DNA of 36,066 nucleotides from Sedimenticola sp. (GCA_027008705.1 JALVEB010000081.1:1-36066), one strand, 5' to 3'; positions 11,087 through 19,079 are shown, numbered from the stretch's first letter. Notes: generated by a model from the sequence alone, not told the origin. Program-made: numbers and translations.

Positions 11087-12762
11087 GCGATCGAATTCCC
11101 TCGATTGAAAGCCTGGCTGGCAACGGTGAGATGCAGGGTGATCTGTTCCTGACCCGGGAGATCCTGCAACGCATCGAGCTGGTGAGGCACCTGCTTGAAA
11201 ACACCCTGATCGTACCCTTGTTGGTCGGTCCGGAGGGGGCCGGGAAATCGACCCTGATCGATTATCTCGACGAGCACGCGCCAAGTCACTGGTTGGCGCT
11301 GGATCTGGACGCGGCGCGGATCGGAGAGAAAGAACCCCTGATCGCGCTGCTCGGCGAACAGCTCGGACTCGGGAATGGTGTCGACTCGGAAGAGGCGCTG
11401 GCGCAGCGGCTGGACGGCATCGTTCGGCAGGCGCGCATGCCGGTGGTGCTGGTGGACAATGCGCATTGCTTGCGGGAAGAGTCGTTGGCGCTGTTGTTGC
11501 GCCTTGCCGACCGGAAAGCTGGCGGGCACGCCTTGTTGAAGATCGTGCTGTTCTCCGAGGATGACTTGGCTGATCTGCTGAACCTGCCGTCTTTCTCCGG
11601 GCTTGCGGACACTCGTTTCCAGCGCATGGAGATGCCCCGGTTCTCGTTCGGCCAGGCCCAAGCCTTTGTGCGGGCGCGCTACTCCGACAGCGGACAGAGG
11701 GTCCCAGCCGGTTTGAGCTTCGAAAAACTCTATGCGGTTTCCGGCGGTTGGCCCGGGGAGATGATTCAGCGTGCCGACACCTTCCTGAAACTGAGCGACC
11801 AGCCGGGTGTCGTGCGAAGTCCGCCAAGCCGGCGGCGTTGGCCGTGGCTGCTGGGCGGCGCGCTGGCCGTGCTGCTTGGGACGTTGTTGTGGTTTCAGGA
11901 CGAACTCAATGAGTTCGTCACCGCGGACTCATCGATGCCGCCGCGGGCGGGGCGGGAGGAGCGTCCGCGGGAGCGGTTGGATAACGGCCATGAAACCGCC
12001 TTGCCGCGTGAACCGGCGTCCGTGCCGACGCCGCTCGAAGCCAAGGCGGATCGGATCGTGGAAATCCCGGTTGCAGAGGAATCCGCGACCGGGTCGGGAG
12101 AAGCCTCCCCGGCCATCGAGGAGCCACCGGCGGGTACGGATGCCCCGGCATCGTCCCATGAGGAACCGGCGGAACCGCCCCGTGATATCGTCGACCTCCT
12201 GCTCGCGGAGGATCCGGGCGATAAGCCAGCCGAGGCCGAGTCACCGTCTCCCATCCTTGAGCCGTTGCAGCCTCCCTTGACCGAAGGCTCTTCCGAGCCA
12301 AAAGCGACAGGCCGCAAGGAGCCGTCCCGGCACATGTCCTCTGTCGAACCGGCCAATCAGCACAGGCCGGCCGATTCACGCGGGCGGGCTGAATCGCGAT
12401 CGGAGCCGATTTCGAAACCGGCGCACAAGCCCACGCGCAAAGTGGTGCCGAAGCCGGAACGGAAGCCTGCGTCGAAGCCGAAAGCGCGGCGTTGGCTCGA
12501 CAGCGCGCCACCGGGCTATTACACCTTGCAGTTGATGGGCGCCTCGCGCCGCCCGGATATCCACCGTCTGGCGTTGCGCTTCGGCCTGGATCCCTCACGC
12601 TTGCACATCGTGCGTACTGAGCGCAAGGGACGTCCATGGTATGTGGTCGTCCGTGGCCTGTATCGGAACAGCCCGGCGGCGCGCAAGGCCTTGCGCGAGC
12701 TGCCGGCGGCTCTGCGCAAACAAGGGGTCTGGCCGCGTCGCGTCGACGGACTGAAACACTGA
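11083..12762 (+). CDS. damX: DamX-like AAA ATPase with C-terminal SPOR domain
   Basis: Probable cell-division protein that binds denuded septal peptidoglycan. 559 residues from GTG 11083, which overlaps the aroB stop. The N-terminal AAA/ExeA-like domain has a Walker [10 protein letters not shown] (49-57) and Walker B VVLVDNAH (121-128). One transmembrane helix (about 254-271) is followed by a long low-complexity linker rich in Pro, Glu, Ser and Lys (about 275-475), and a SPOR domain (about 485-559: YYTLQLMGA, then [11 protein letters not shown]). The topology is a cytoplasmic ATPase with a periplasmic SPOR. The position after aroKB is that of damX in enterobacteria; no dam methylase gene follows here. 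Confidence 0.9.
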   Translation: MSDRIPSIESLAGNGEMQGDLFLTREILQRIELVRHLLENTLIVPLLVGPEGAGKSTLIDYLDEHAPSHWLALDLDAARIGEKEPLIALLGEQLGLGNGVDSEEALAQRLDGIVRQARMPVVLVDNAHCLREESLALLLRLADRKAGGHALLKIVLFSEDDLADLLNLPSFSGLADTRFQRMEMPRFSFGQAQAFVRARYSDSGQRVPAGLSFEKLYAVSGGWPGEMIQRADTFLKLSDQPGVVRSPPSRRRWPWLLGGALAVLLGTLLWFQDELNEFVTADSSMPPRAGREERPRERLDNGHETALPREPASVPTPLEAKADRIVEIPVAEESATGSGEASPAIEEPPAGTDAPASSHEEPAEPPRDIVDLLLAEDPGDKPAEAESPSPILEPLQPPLTEGSSEPKATGRKEPSRHMSSVEPANQHRPADSRGRAESRSEPISKPAHKPTRKVVPKPERKPASKPKARRWLDSAPPGYYTLQLMGASRRPDIHRLALRFGLDPSRLHIVRTERKGRPWYVVVRGLYRNSPAARKALRELPAALRKQGVWPRRVDGLKH

Positions 12763-12855
12763 GCCGGCCTCTTGATCCCGGCGGTCGTGGCGGCCCGGTG
12801 GAGAATCCGGTTATCATTGCAGTGGGAATGGTCGAATTCTGATATTCGCCATAGC

Positions 12856-13038
12856 TACTCGGCTGACCGCTGAAATGATTTTGACGGACAAGGCACAGGC
12901 CCGATCAAGCACAGCGGATCGGGCAGCGGCGCGGTTTCGCGGTGCCGCCGTGGCCGGTTCCGTAGTACTTAGAACCGGCCAACGGAGGTGTTTGGGAAAG
13001 TAAGCATGATGGCCCTGTTTTCAGCGGTTGGCTGAGTA
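12856..13038. repeat. Palindromic element with 20-bp inverted ends (second repeat family)
   Basis: The ends 12856-12875 and 13019-13038 are inverted copies of each other with 17 of 20 matches, all mismatches being transitions. Inside are three successive hairpins: CCCGATC / GATCGGG (12900-12923), a GCGGC / GCCGC stem (about 12925-12950), and a perfect 10-bp stem TGGCCGGTTC / GAACCGGCCA (12951-12960 with 12972-12981). No coding capacity. The core around the first hairpin recurs at 35858-35905. Confidence 0.6.
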
Positions 13039-13199
13039 TGCTCGTCGCCGCTGAATTTTCGGATTGTCGGGGTCGTTCCTCGCGCCCGTGGGCCAGGCGC
13101 GGAAACGAGTCATGGCCCATTCCATGGCGGCTTTCCGCAACGACGCCCCGGGTGCGAGAGGCGGTTTCAGTCGCCGAAAATTCATGGGCGAAGAGTATA
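13037..13199 (+). repeat. MITE-like palindromic element, copy A
   Basis: Copy A of a family with terminal inverted repeats of the form TACTCGTCGCCCATGAAT... It contains nested inverted arms: CCTCGCGCCCGTGGGC against its complement further in, then GCGGAAA / TTTCCGC. The left end has one variant base (TATGCTCG). It sits between damX and the glsB-like gene and has no open reading frame of its own. Confidence 0.8.
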
Positions 13200-13219
13200 T
13201 TTTCAATAGGGAGAGAAGC

Positions 13220-13474
13220 ATGCCTGTCTGGACTTTGATCGTTTGGTTATTGATTGGTGTCGGCGCCGGAATGTTGGCCCGTCGTTTCATGGGCGGACAG
13301 TCGCCCGGCGGGCTGCTCGGCGATTTGGTTCTGGGGATTCTCGGCGCGGTACTCGGCGGCTACCTGTTGGCCTTGTCGGGCGTGGGTGGCAATGGTGGCA
13401 TCATCGGCAGTTTCATCGTCGCGGTGCTCGGCGCGATGCTGTTGCTGTGGATTGTGCGCAAGCTGAAGGGCTGA
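13220..13474 (+). CDS. GlsB/YeaQ/YmgE-family small membrane protein
   Basis: 84-residue inner-membrane protein with three hydrophobic segments (about 3-22, 30-50, 58-80) and glycine-rich turns (GVGAGMLARRFMGG, GGLLGDLVLGILGAVLGGY). This is the pattern of the 'transglycosylase-associated protein' family (PF04226), whose members are stress-related and not shown to be enzymes. The start at 13220 follows a good ribosome binding site (AGGGAGAG). The open frame extends upstream only through copy A of the repeat and is not used. It is followed after 12 bases by the next gene, so the two are probably co-transcribed. Confidence 0.88.
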   Translation: MPVWTLIVWLLIGVGAGMLARRFMGGQSPGGLLGDLVLGILGAVLGGYLLALSGVGGNGGIIGSFIVAVLGAMLLLWIVRKLKG

Positions 13475-13486
13475 TGGAGGTTCGCC

Positions 13487-14134
13487 ATGGTCGATGAAAC
13501 CCAAGACCCGGAAGAAAAAGGCCTCTTCGAACGCCTCTCGGAGATTCTCAGCCAACCCTTGCCGGGTACGCGGGAGAAGGTCGAGCTGCCGAAGGGTGCG
13601 GAGGTCACCGCGGCGCAGGTGGAGGATGACGACAGCCTGTTCGACCGCATCCGCGACGTGCTCGCGCAACCGGCGGACGCAGCGGAGGTAGAGCCGGCTC
13701 CAGTCCCCGCTCCGATACCCAAGGCCGCCCCCACTTCCGAATCGCCGTCCGCGGCGGACGAGCCGGAAGACGCCGGGATGCCCGAGTGGTACCGTTTCGA
13801 GTTGAGCCGTTTCGAGCAATATCAGGCGCAAGAGCGACGCAAGCTGGCCGAGCGCCAGCGTCAGGAGCTGGCGGCCTTTCAGCGTTACCAGCAGACCCAG
13901 TTGAGCAATTTCAGCAACCACCAACTGGCGGAATTGAACGCTTTTCACCGCCATCAGAGTGCGCGCCTGGAGGCATGGAAGCAGATGCGCAACGGTGGTC
14001 AGCCGCCCGGCGCCGTGTTGCCGCCGGGTTGGCCGCCGGGGATGCCGCCTCCTCCGGGTTGGCGGCCGGGCATGCCGTTGCCGCCGCAACCACCGCGGGG
14101 ATGGATGCCGCCCGGCCCGTGGCGTCGCAGCTGA
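13487..14134 (+). CDS. Hypothetical protein, Gln-rich helical centre and Pro/Gly-rich tail
   Basis: Unrecognised 215-residue protein, probably cytoplasmic (no signal peptide or membrane helix). The N-terminus has two related amphipathic segments, GLFERLSEILSQP (12-24) and SLFDRIRDVLAQP (50-62), so an internal duplication is likely. A Pro/Ala linker (about 64-95) leads to a long Gln/Arg/Glu-rich helix (about 97-165). The tail (about 170-215) repeats PPGW / PPGM units and ends in PWRRS. A GGAGG site precedes the ATG. It is co-directional with the flanking genes (12 bases before and after), suggesting an operon. No function is proposed. Confidence 0.75.
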   Translation: MVDETQDPEEKGLFERLSEILSQPLPGTREKVELPKGAEVTAAQVEDDDSLFDRIRDVLAQPADAAEVEPAPVPAPIPKAAPTSESPSAADEPEDAGMPEWYRFELSRFEQYQAQERRKLAERQRQELAAFQRYQQTQLSNFSNHQLAELNAFHRHQSARLEAWKQMRNGGQPPGAVLPPGWPPGMPPPPGWRPGMPLPPQPPRGWMPPGPWRRS

Positions 14135-14146
14135 CGCCGCCAGCGC

Positions 14147-15424
14147 ATGAAGTGGCCGATACCCTGGCGTCGGAATCGCGCGGTGGCGCGGCGCGCGGAA
14201 GATTTGTCCGCGCTCGCGCCGCCCAGGCGCGAGCCGTCATTGCGGCACCGACTGGCCACGCCGGTGGTCTGGGCTCTGGGGTTTTCCTTGCTGTTTTTCA
14301 TCGGCGGTTATTTCGGACGCAGCCTTTACGACAGCATCCTGGCCCGGATCGATCTGCACAAAAGCGTGCATGACGACGACAGCCAGGTCGGACTGAAGGT
14401 CGAGTCGCGCGCGCCGCGACGCATCGCCATGCTCGAGGTCGATGTGGGTGGCCGGAAGCGTCGCGTCGCGGTCGATTCCTCGGACCTGAGCGCCTTCGTG
14501 AGCGAGCATCTCGATCGCCTCGAGGCGCAGCGGCTGGCGAGCCTCACGCGCGTCGACGAGGCGCTGGAGCGCGCTGTATCGCCGGTATTCGATGATATGG
14601 AACAACGCATCCAGCGCTATGCCGACTGGTATTTCGCGTGGCTCACGACCTACCGCATCATGGGGGTTGCGCTTCAGAGCGCGGCCGCCTACCTGGCAAA
14701 GCCGGTCAGCGCGCTGAGCCTGCGTGAATCGGTCGAGCTCGAGGTGCGGAAATACCTTGCCGATCATTACAACCGCTTGGTGTTGCGGCCCGAGATCAAT
14801 GATGCGCGCTTGCGTTCCGCGTTCGACCAAGTGGTCGAGCGCGCACACGGTGATTTTCTGCGCGCCATGGCGCGGGTCGACCGTGGCTTCCAGGCCTTCG
14901 CGCTGCGCCACGATCAGCCGCTCGCAAAACCGCCGGAGAGCACCATGCGGCTCGACTGGGCCACCCAGTTCAACAAGCTCGGCCGTCTCACGGCCTACGA
15001 GAAGGGCGACATGGGCGCGGCGGCCGGCGCGCTGGTGGTCGGATCCGGAGCCCTGGTCGGCGCCAAGATCGGCGCGCAGGCGCTGGCCGCCGGCGGCAAG
15101 GGCTTGATGGCAAAACTGGCTTCGCCGTTCGTTGCCAAGGGCGCGAGCGCGGCGGCGGCGGCTGGCGCGGGCGGCGCCGCCGGCGTCATCGGCGGTCCGC
15201 TCGGGGCCTTGCTTGGGGCGGGCATGGGCCTGGGGGTCGATGCCGCGGTCAATGAAGGGGTCGAACTGGTGCAACGCGATGATTTCATCGCCGACACCCG
15301 GGATGCCCTGCATGCGATGCGCGAAGACTGGCTGACGCGCATGCGTCGGGCGCTGCATCATGCGATCGATACCTGGTATGACGATGGCGAGCAGCTACTC
15401 GCGGCCTACGACGCGCGGCGTTGA
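14147..15424 (+). CDS. Hypothetical membrane protein with glycine-zipper-like segment
   Basis: Unrecognised 425-residue protein. The basic N-terminus (about 1-37) is followed by a transmembrane helix (about 39-60, VVWALGFSLLFFIGGYFG). A long, charged, mainly helical middle (about 75-285) leads to an Ala/Gly-rich hydrophobic stretch (about 287-372, GALVGAKIGAQALAAGG, GGPLGALLGAGMGLG). That stretch could form one or two membrane hairpins or a glycine zipper. A charged helical end follows. It closes the unit with the two genes before it and converges with the flavoprotein gene ending at 15435 (gap 10 bases, no terminator seen). No conserved catalytic motif was found. Confidence 0.75.
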   Translation: MKWPIPWRRNRAVARRAEDLSALAPPRREPSLRHRLATPVVWALGFSLLFFIGGYFGRSLYDSILARIDLHKSVHDDDSQVGLKVESRAPRRIAMLEVDVGGRKRRVAVDSSDLSAFVSEHLDRLEAQRLASLTRVDEALERAVSPVFDDMEQRIQRYADWYFAWLTTYRIMGVALQSAAAYLAKPVSALSLRESVELEVRKYLADHYNRLVLRPEINDARLRSAFDQVVERAHGDFLRAMARVDRGFQAFALRHDQPLAKPPESTMRLDWATQFNKLGRLTAYEKGDMGAAAGALVVGSGALVGAKIGAQALAAGGKGLMAKLASPFVAKGASAAAAAGAGGAAGVIGGPLGALLGAGMGLGVDAAVNEGVELVQRDDFIADTRDALHAMREDWLTRMRRALHHAIDTWYDDGEQLLAAYDARR

Positions 15425-15434
15425 GCCGGAGGCG

Positions 15435-16775
15435 TCAACCGCTATAGAACATATCGCGGTACATGCCTTCCCCCCACGCCAGTCCGGCCTGGGCGATGCG
15501 CGTGCTCCATTGCTCCACCATATGGGTGCGATCAAAGGCAAAGGTCTTCTGCTGCTTGTCGTAGCGGTAGAAGGCGATGATGCTCATCGCTTCCAGCGGG
15601 TCGATATGCACTCCCGAGAAGCACATCGTCTGCGGGCTGCGCCAGGGGATCTCTCGCCCTTCGGCGTGCGCGGCGATCACTTCGGCGACATAACGGGCTT
15701 CTGAGTTTGCGGTATTGCCGCTCTTCGAGAACGGCTGCGAGCGCGCGTCGCCGCACAGGTAAAGGTGTTCGTCGCCGATCAAGTGGTATTTGAACGGGTC
15801 GATGCGCGCCTCTTTCTGCGGTGTGTTCAGGTCGGCCAGCTCCAGGCGCTCGAGCAGGCGCGAGGCGCGTACCGGCGGGTAGATCGCGGCATCGTCGAAG
15901 GCATATTCGTCGAAATCGGTGGCGATCACGCGTCGCGTCGGGTCGACCGAGGTGATGCCGACGCTGGTTTCATACTGGATGATGTCGGGATAGAAGGTCT
16001 TGAAGGCGCGTAGAAAACCGTCGCGCTTGATGCGCACGTCCGGATTCATGTCGAGCAGCAACACCTTGGCGCGGACGCCGCGCTTGCGGAAGATGGCCGC
16101 CGCCATGCAGGCGCGCTCGTAGGGCGCCGCCATGCAGCGGTAGTTGCCGGCCGGCACGGTGAGCAGAAAGGTGCCGCCGCGAAAGCTCTGGAGCTTGTTT
16201 TTGATCGTCAGCAGTTCCGAGGCCCCGGTGAAGCCGGCGGGGTAGTGGGTGCGTAGCGCGTACTCATCGCCAGGGTCCTCGACGCCGAGGCGGGCGTAGT
16301 CATAGTCGATCCCGGGGGCCATTGCCAGGTAGTCGTAGTCGATATAGCCCTGTTCCGTGTGCAGCCGGCGTCGCGTTCGATCGAGGTCGATCACGGTGGC
16401 GTTGAAGAACAGGTAGCCGTTGTTGCGCGCCGCGTCGAGGTAGCTGTGCGTGAGAAATTCCAGGGGGATCTGCTGGGCCATCCACAGGTTGCTCAGCGGG
16501 CAGGAGACGAATACCGCATGGCGGTCGATCAGTACCACGTCGAAGGCTGGATGAAAGCGCTTCAGGTACTTGGCCAGCGTCAGTCCGGCCCAACCGCCGC
16601 CGACCACCACCACGCGCGCTCCCCGTGCCTTCGGCAACGGCGCGCGCAGCGAGCTCAGCTGGTTGATGAACGGCGTTGCCGGAGAATCCGCTCCCCGCGC
16701 GAGACCGGTGGCGAGCAGCAGTCCGCCGGCGCAGCCCGCCTTCAGCAAATCACGGCGCTTGAAGCCTTGTTTCAT
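15435..16775 (-). CDS. fccB: Flavocytochrome c sulfide dehydrogenase-like flavoprotein subunit
   Basis: Probable periplasmic FAD enzyme that oxidises sulfide and passes electrons to a cytochrome c. 446 residues from ATG 16775, which opens a Tat-type signal (KRRDLLKAG). An FAD Rossmann motif VVVVGGGWAGLTLAKY is at 55-70. Three cysteines sit where the Allochromatium enzyme has its key ones: Cys92 in SCPLSN (covalent FAD site), Cys214 in YRCMAAPYERA and Cys385 in MCFSGVH (redox pair). The second FAD motif is YLCGDA, and the C-terminal domain with MSIIAFYRYD matches the FCSD flavin-binding family. It starts 16 bases after the diheme cytochrome gene. Identity to classical FccB appears low, so the substrate is inferred. 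Confidence 0.82.
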   Translation of the reverse strand: MKQGFKRRDLLKAGCAGGLLLATGLARGADSPATPFINQLSSLRAPLPKARGARVVVVGGGWAGLTLAKYLKRFHPAFDVVLIDRHAVFVSCPLSNLWMAQQIPLEFLTHSYLDAARNNGYLFFNATVIDLDRTRRRLHTEQGYIDYDYLAMAPGIDYDYARLGVEDPGDEYALRTHYPAGFTGASELLTIKNKLQSFRGGTFLLTVPAGNYRCMAAPYERACMAAAIFRKRGVRAKVLLLDMNPDVRIKRDGFLRAFKTFYPDIIQYETSVGITSVDPTRRVIATDFDEYAFDDAAIYPPVRASRLLERLELADLNTPQKEARIDPFKYHLIGDEHLYLCGDARSQPFSKSGNTANSEARYVAEVIAAHAEGREIPWRSPQTMCFSGVHIDPLEAMSIIAFYRYDKQQKTFAFDRTHMVEQWSTRIAQAGLAWGEGMYRDMFYSG

Positions 16776-16791
16776 GTCGAGGTCCTGTCGT

Positions 16792-17475
16792 TCAACGGAA
16801 ATCCGGGTTGCGCCAGTCGGCCGACGGCGCGAGATCGGTGGCGGGTACCGGCAGGCGCGAGACATAGTTCAGGATGTGTCGCAGCCGGGTGTCGTCGAGG
16901 GTTTTCACAATGGTCTCCATGGCCGGGTCGACACGGCGCAGCACGCGCCGGATCAGCCCGATCTGCCGCACCATGTAGGCATAGTGCTGGCCTTGCAGAC
17001 GCGGATAGTAGTGACGATTGTCGCCTTCCCCGCGCAGTCCGTGGCAGGCGGCGCATCGCGAGACATAGAGCCGTTCCCCCTCGGCGTATTCCGGCGTGCC
17101 GGGCGCCCAGGGCCCTTGGTCGTGGTCGGGCGTCATCGGCAGGGTGGCGATATAGGCGACGACGTCGGCCAGGGATTGATAGCCGCCGATGGTGCGCTCC
17201 TGCACGAAGGGAAACATCAAGGGGTTGGAGCGCTTGCCGCTGCGGATGTTGAGCAATTGCCGTATCAGGACGTTGCGATGCTGGCCGGCGAGTTGGGGAT
17301 AGGTGCCGTCTTTGTTGCCCCAGCCCTCGGGCAGGTGACAGGCCGCGCAGATGGCATAGATCTCGCGCCCGTTGGCGAGATCGGGCTCGAAGCTCAAGGT
17401 GATCTGGATGGGGGCGGCCGATGCCGGCGGTGCGCCGAGGAGCACGCTCAGCGCGGCCGCGATGAAATATCGCAT
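16792..17475 (-). CDS. fccA: Diheme cytochrome c, likely FccA-type partner
   Basis: Periplasmic electron carrier of 227 residues. A Sec signal peptide (1-20, cleavage after ASA) is followed by two cytochrome c domains with haem sites CAACH at 43-47 and CAACH at 141-145. Each site has a downstream segment of the LAGQH / LQGQHYAYM type, as in cytochrome c4 and FccA. Possible axial Met residues lie in NPLMFPF and in DPAMETIV. The gene sits directly upstream of the flavoprotein and 13 bases after the ferritin-like gene, so it is the natural electron acceptor of the flavoprotein. A c4-type cytochrome with another partner remains possible. Confidence 0.85.
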   Translation of the reverse strand: MRYFIAAALSVLLGAPPASAAPIQITLSFEPDLANGREIYAICAACHLPEGWGNKDGTYPQLAGQHRNVLIRQLLNIRSGKRSNPLMFPFVQERTIGGYQSLADVVAYIATLPMTPDHDQGPWAPGTPEYAEGERLYVSRCAACHGLRGEGDNRHYYPRLQGQHYAYMVRQIGLIRRVLRRVDPAMETIVKTLDDTRLRHILNYVSRLPVPATDLAPSADWRNPDFR

Positions 17476-17488
17476 GCGCCGTTCTCCC

Positions 17489-17776
17489 TCAATCGTGCGC
17501 GATGGGCGTGTCGCTGAAGAGGTAGTCTCTCAATTCCTTGTCGAATGCCGGGTCGCGGCGACGGATCCATTCCAGCACCATCGCGGCGTGTTCCTTTTCC
17601 TCGTCCCGGTTGTGGGCGAGAATCGCGCGCAGCTCGTCGTCCCGGCAGGCGTCGACGCGCTGGTTATACCAGTCCACCGCCTCCAGCTCTTCCATCAGCG
17701 AGGTGATGGCGCGGTGCATGTCGCGGGTTTCATCGCTGAGTTCCGCCAGGGGTTCGTGATAGCCTTCGTTCGACAT
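17489..17776 (-). CDS. EncFtn-type (encapsulated-ferritin family) ferritin-like protein
   Basis: 95-residue two-helix protein of the kind that dimerises to build a ferroxidase centre. The motif EELEAVDWY (29-37) followed by HNRDEEKEH (55-63) matches the Glu/Trp/Tyr and Glu-x-x-His iron ligands of Rhodospirillum EncFtn (about Glu30, Glu32, Trp36, Tyr37, Glu60, His63 here). ATG 17776 is preceded by GGAG at suitable spacing; the upstream frame extension is not protein-like. The protein stops at TPIAHD, without the C-terminal extension that targets EncFtn into encapsulin, and no encapsulin gene is in the window. It is in operon with fccA (13 bases) and the DUF533 gene. Confidence 0.85.
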   Translation of the reverse strand: MSNEGYHEPLAELSDETRDMHRAITSLMEELEAVDWYNQRVDACRDDELRAILAHNRDEEKEHAAMVLEWIRRRDPAFDKELRDYLFSDTPIAHD

Positions 17777-17843
17777 GGTGTTCGTCTCCATTGTCGGGCG
17801 GGTAGGATGGCCGCCGCGCGGTCGGGGCGCGGCGGTCGCGGTT

Positions 17844-18557
17844 TCAGCTATACAGCTTCGGCGCGCCGAGATGCTCGTGGATGGCATTCACGGTGGCCGG
17901 TTCGATGCCCAGGCCCTGCGCCAGCTGATGCAAGTACTGCGCCTCGGGGTTGCTGTCCAGATCGATCGCCATCAGCGAGACAGTGTAGACCTGTTCCGCC
18001 ATGCCGGGCGGGATTTCGCGCACGAAGGCGTCCACGTCCAGCGGCGCGGCCAACTCGCGTTGCACGAAATCGATCTCTTCCTGGCTGACATCACCGAGCT
18101 TGGCGATGATCTTCTGTTGTTCTTCGCTGTCTACCTCGCCGTCCGACTTGGCCGCGTTGATCATCGCCCGCACCAGGATCAGGGCCTGCTCCTCGGCTTG
18201 ATGAGGTTCGATGGGGTTGAAATCGGCGCGATCCGGAACCTGTCCGCCGCCTGCGGCCTGGTTCCCGCCGAATTGTTTCATCGCCATCCCAAGCAGATCG
18301 CCCAGGCCGCCACCCGCGCCGGACGCGCCGCCACCGCCGAGCAGGCCGCCGAGCAGATCGCCGATGCCGCCAGCACCCGGGCCACCCTGCATCTGGCGGC
18401 TCGCGCCGCCGAGCAGATCGCCCAGGCCGCCGCCCGAGGACTGGCCGCCGCCCATCACCGCGCCGAGCAAGGAGCCCAGGATGTTGGAACCGGAGCCGCG
18501 CGACATCGCGCCACTGCTGAGCAGGCTGCCAAGGATCTTCATCGCGTCGATTGCCAT
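17844..18557 (-). CDS. DUF533 / TerB-like protein with Gly-rich repeats
   Basis: 237-residue protein. The N-terminal half is Gly/Leu-rich with recurring GLGDLLGG-type units (about 44-51, 64-72, 84-91), also seen as repeated DNA around 18290-18440. The C-terminal half (about 115-235) is a helical TerB-like domain: QALILVRAMINAAKSDGEVDSEEQQKI is the family's acidic metal-binding-like signature. Related proteins (YebE type) are inner-membrane associated with unknown role. A strong ribosome binding site (AAGGAGAG) precedes the ATG. It is the first gene of the leftward operon, 67 bases before the ferritin-like gene. Confidence 0.8.
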   Translation of the reverse strand: MAIDAMKILGSLLSSGAMSRGSGSNILGSLLGAVMGGGQSSGGGLGDLLGGASRQMQGGPGAGGIGDLLGGLLGGGGASGAGGGLGDLLGMAMKQFGGNQAAGGGQVPDRADFNPIEPHQAEEQALILVRAMINAAKSDGEVDSEEQQKIIAKLGDVSQEEIDFVQRELAAPLDVDAFVREIPPGMAEQVYTVSLMAIDLDSNPEAQYLHQLAQGLGIEPATVNAIHEHLGAPKLYS

Positions 18558-18573
18558 GGTGTCTTTCTCTCCT

Positions 18574-18606
18574 TCAAATCAATATCGTAATCAAATCAAT
18601 AGTCAA
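18574..18606 (-). promoter_or_regulatory. Direct repeat / possible promoter upstream of the DUF533 operon
   Basis: On the minus strand TATTGATTTGA occurs twice with a 17-base period (18574-18584 and 18591-18601 on the plus strand). TTGACT (18601-18606) and TATTGA (18579-18584), 16 bases apart, could serve as -35 and -10. The start point would then fall at the ribosome binding site, which argues for a regulator site or for a very short leader. Confidence 0.35.
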
Positions 18607-18679
18607 AAGGTTTTCAGAGCGCTTATCGTGGCTCTGTCGCTGACGGTACTACAGTGCGCGGCGGCGTGCATCCCTTTGT

Positions 18680-18760
18680 CATGCTCGTCGTCCATGAATT
18701 TTCGGCTGCCGGTGGCACTCTTCACATCCTTGGGCAGGGCGCGGAACGCATCCGCCGCCT
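18680..18760 (+). repeat. Degenerate copy of the MITE-like element
   Basis: The left end ATGCTCGTCGTCCATGAATT (18681-18700) matches the terminal repeat of the family, and GGGCAGGGCGCGGAACGC further on resembles its interior. The right half is not recognisable. It lies 107 bases from full copy B. Confidence 0.5.
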
Positions 18761-18866
18761 GTCGAGCCTGGAGGATCGTCCGTCCGGCCCGTCATCTTGC
18801 CGTCCTCTCTGCGAAGGCATGGACCGATCGCGCCGGGTTGGCGGCTCATCGGGCTTGGGAGTAATC

Positions 18867-19033
18867 TATACTCGTCGCCCATGACTTTTCGGATTTTCGA
18901 GACCGTTCCTCGCGCCCGTGGGCCAGGCGCGGAAGCGAGTCATAGCCCATTCCATGGCGAGTTTCCGCAACAACGCCCACGGGTGCGAGGGGCGGTCGCA
19001 GTGGCCGAAGGCTCATGGACGATGACCAGTATA
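18867..19033 (+). repeat. MITE-like palindromic element, copy B
   Basis: Full-length copy, same orientation as copy A. The left end TATACTCGTCGCCCATGA is intact; the right end (TCATGGACGATGACCAGTATA) is slightly degenerate. Nested arms CCTCGCGCCCGTGGGC / GCCCACGGGTGCGAGG and GCGGAA / TTCCGC are preserved. Confidence 0.8.
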
Positions 19034-19079
19034 ACGATCAGCGAACCCTTCCACTCATCCCAAGCCGGATACTGATTCC

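Larger units (their letters stand above)
12763..13219. other. Repeat-filled intergenic region between damX and the glsB-like gene
   Basis: 457 bases without a credible gene. Nearly all of it after 12855 consists of two abutting palindromic elements, listed separately (12856-13038 and 13037-13199). The bases before 12856 show nothing recognisable. A ribosome binding site (AGGGAGAG, about 13208-13215) for the next gene lies just outside the second element. Confidence 0.7.
18558..19079. other. Divergent intergenic region between DUF533 operon and fnr-like gene
   Basis: 522 bases without a credible gene. It contains a direct repeat upstream of the leftward operon, one degenerate and one full copy of the MITE-like element (listed separately), and 46 bases between the full copy and the fnr-like start. 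No clear sigma70 promoter for the fnr-like gene was found. Confidence 0.6.

Noticed and set aside
12951-12981. Perfect 10-bp hairpin as the damX terminator
   Set aside because: It lies about 190 bases after the damX stop, has an 11-base loop and no T-run; better explained as part of the palindromic element.
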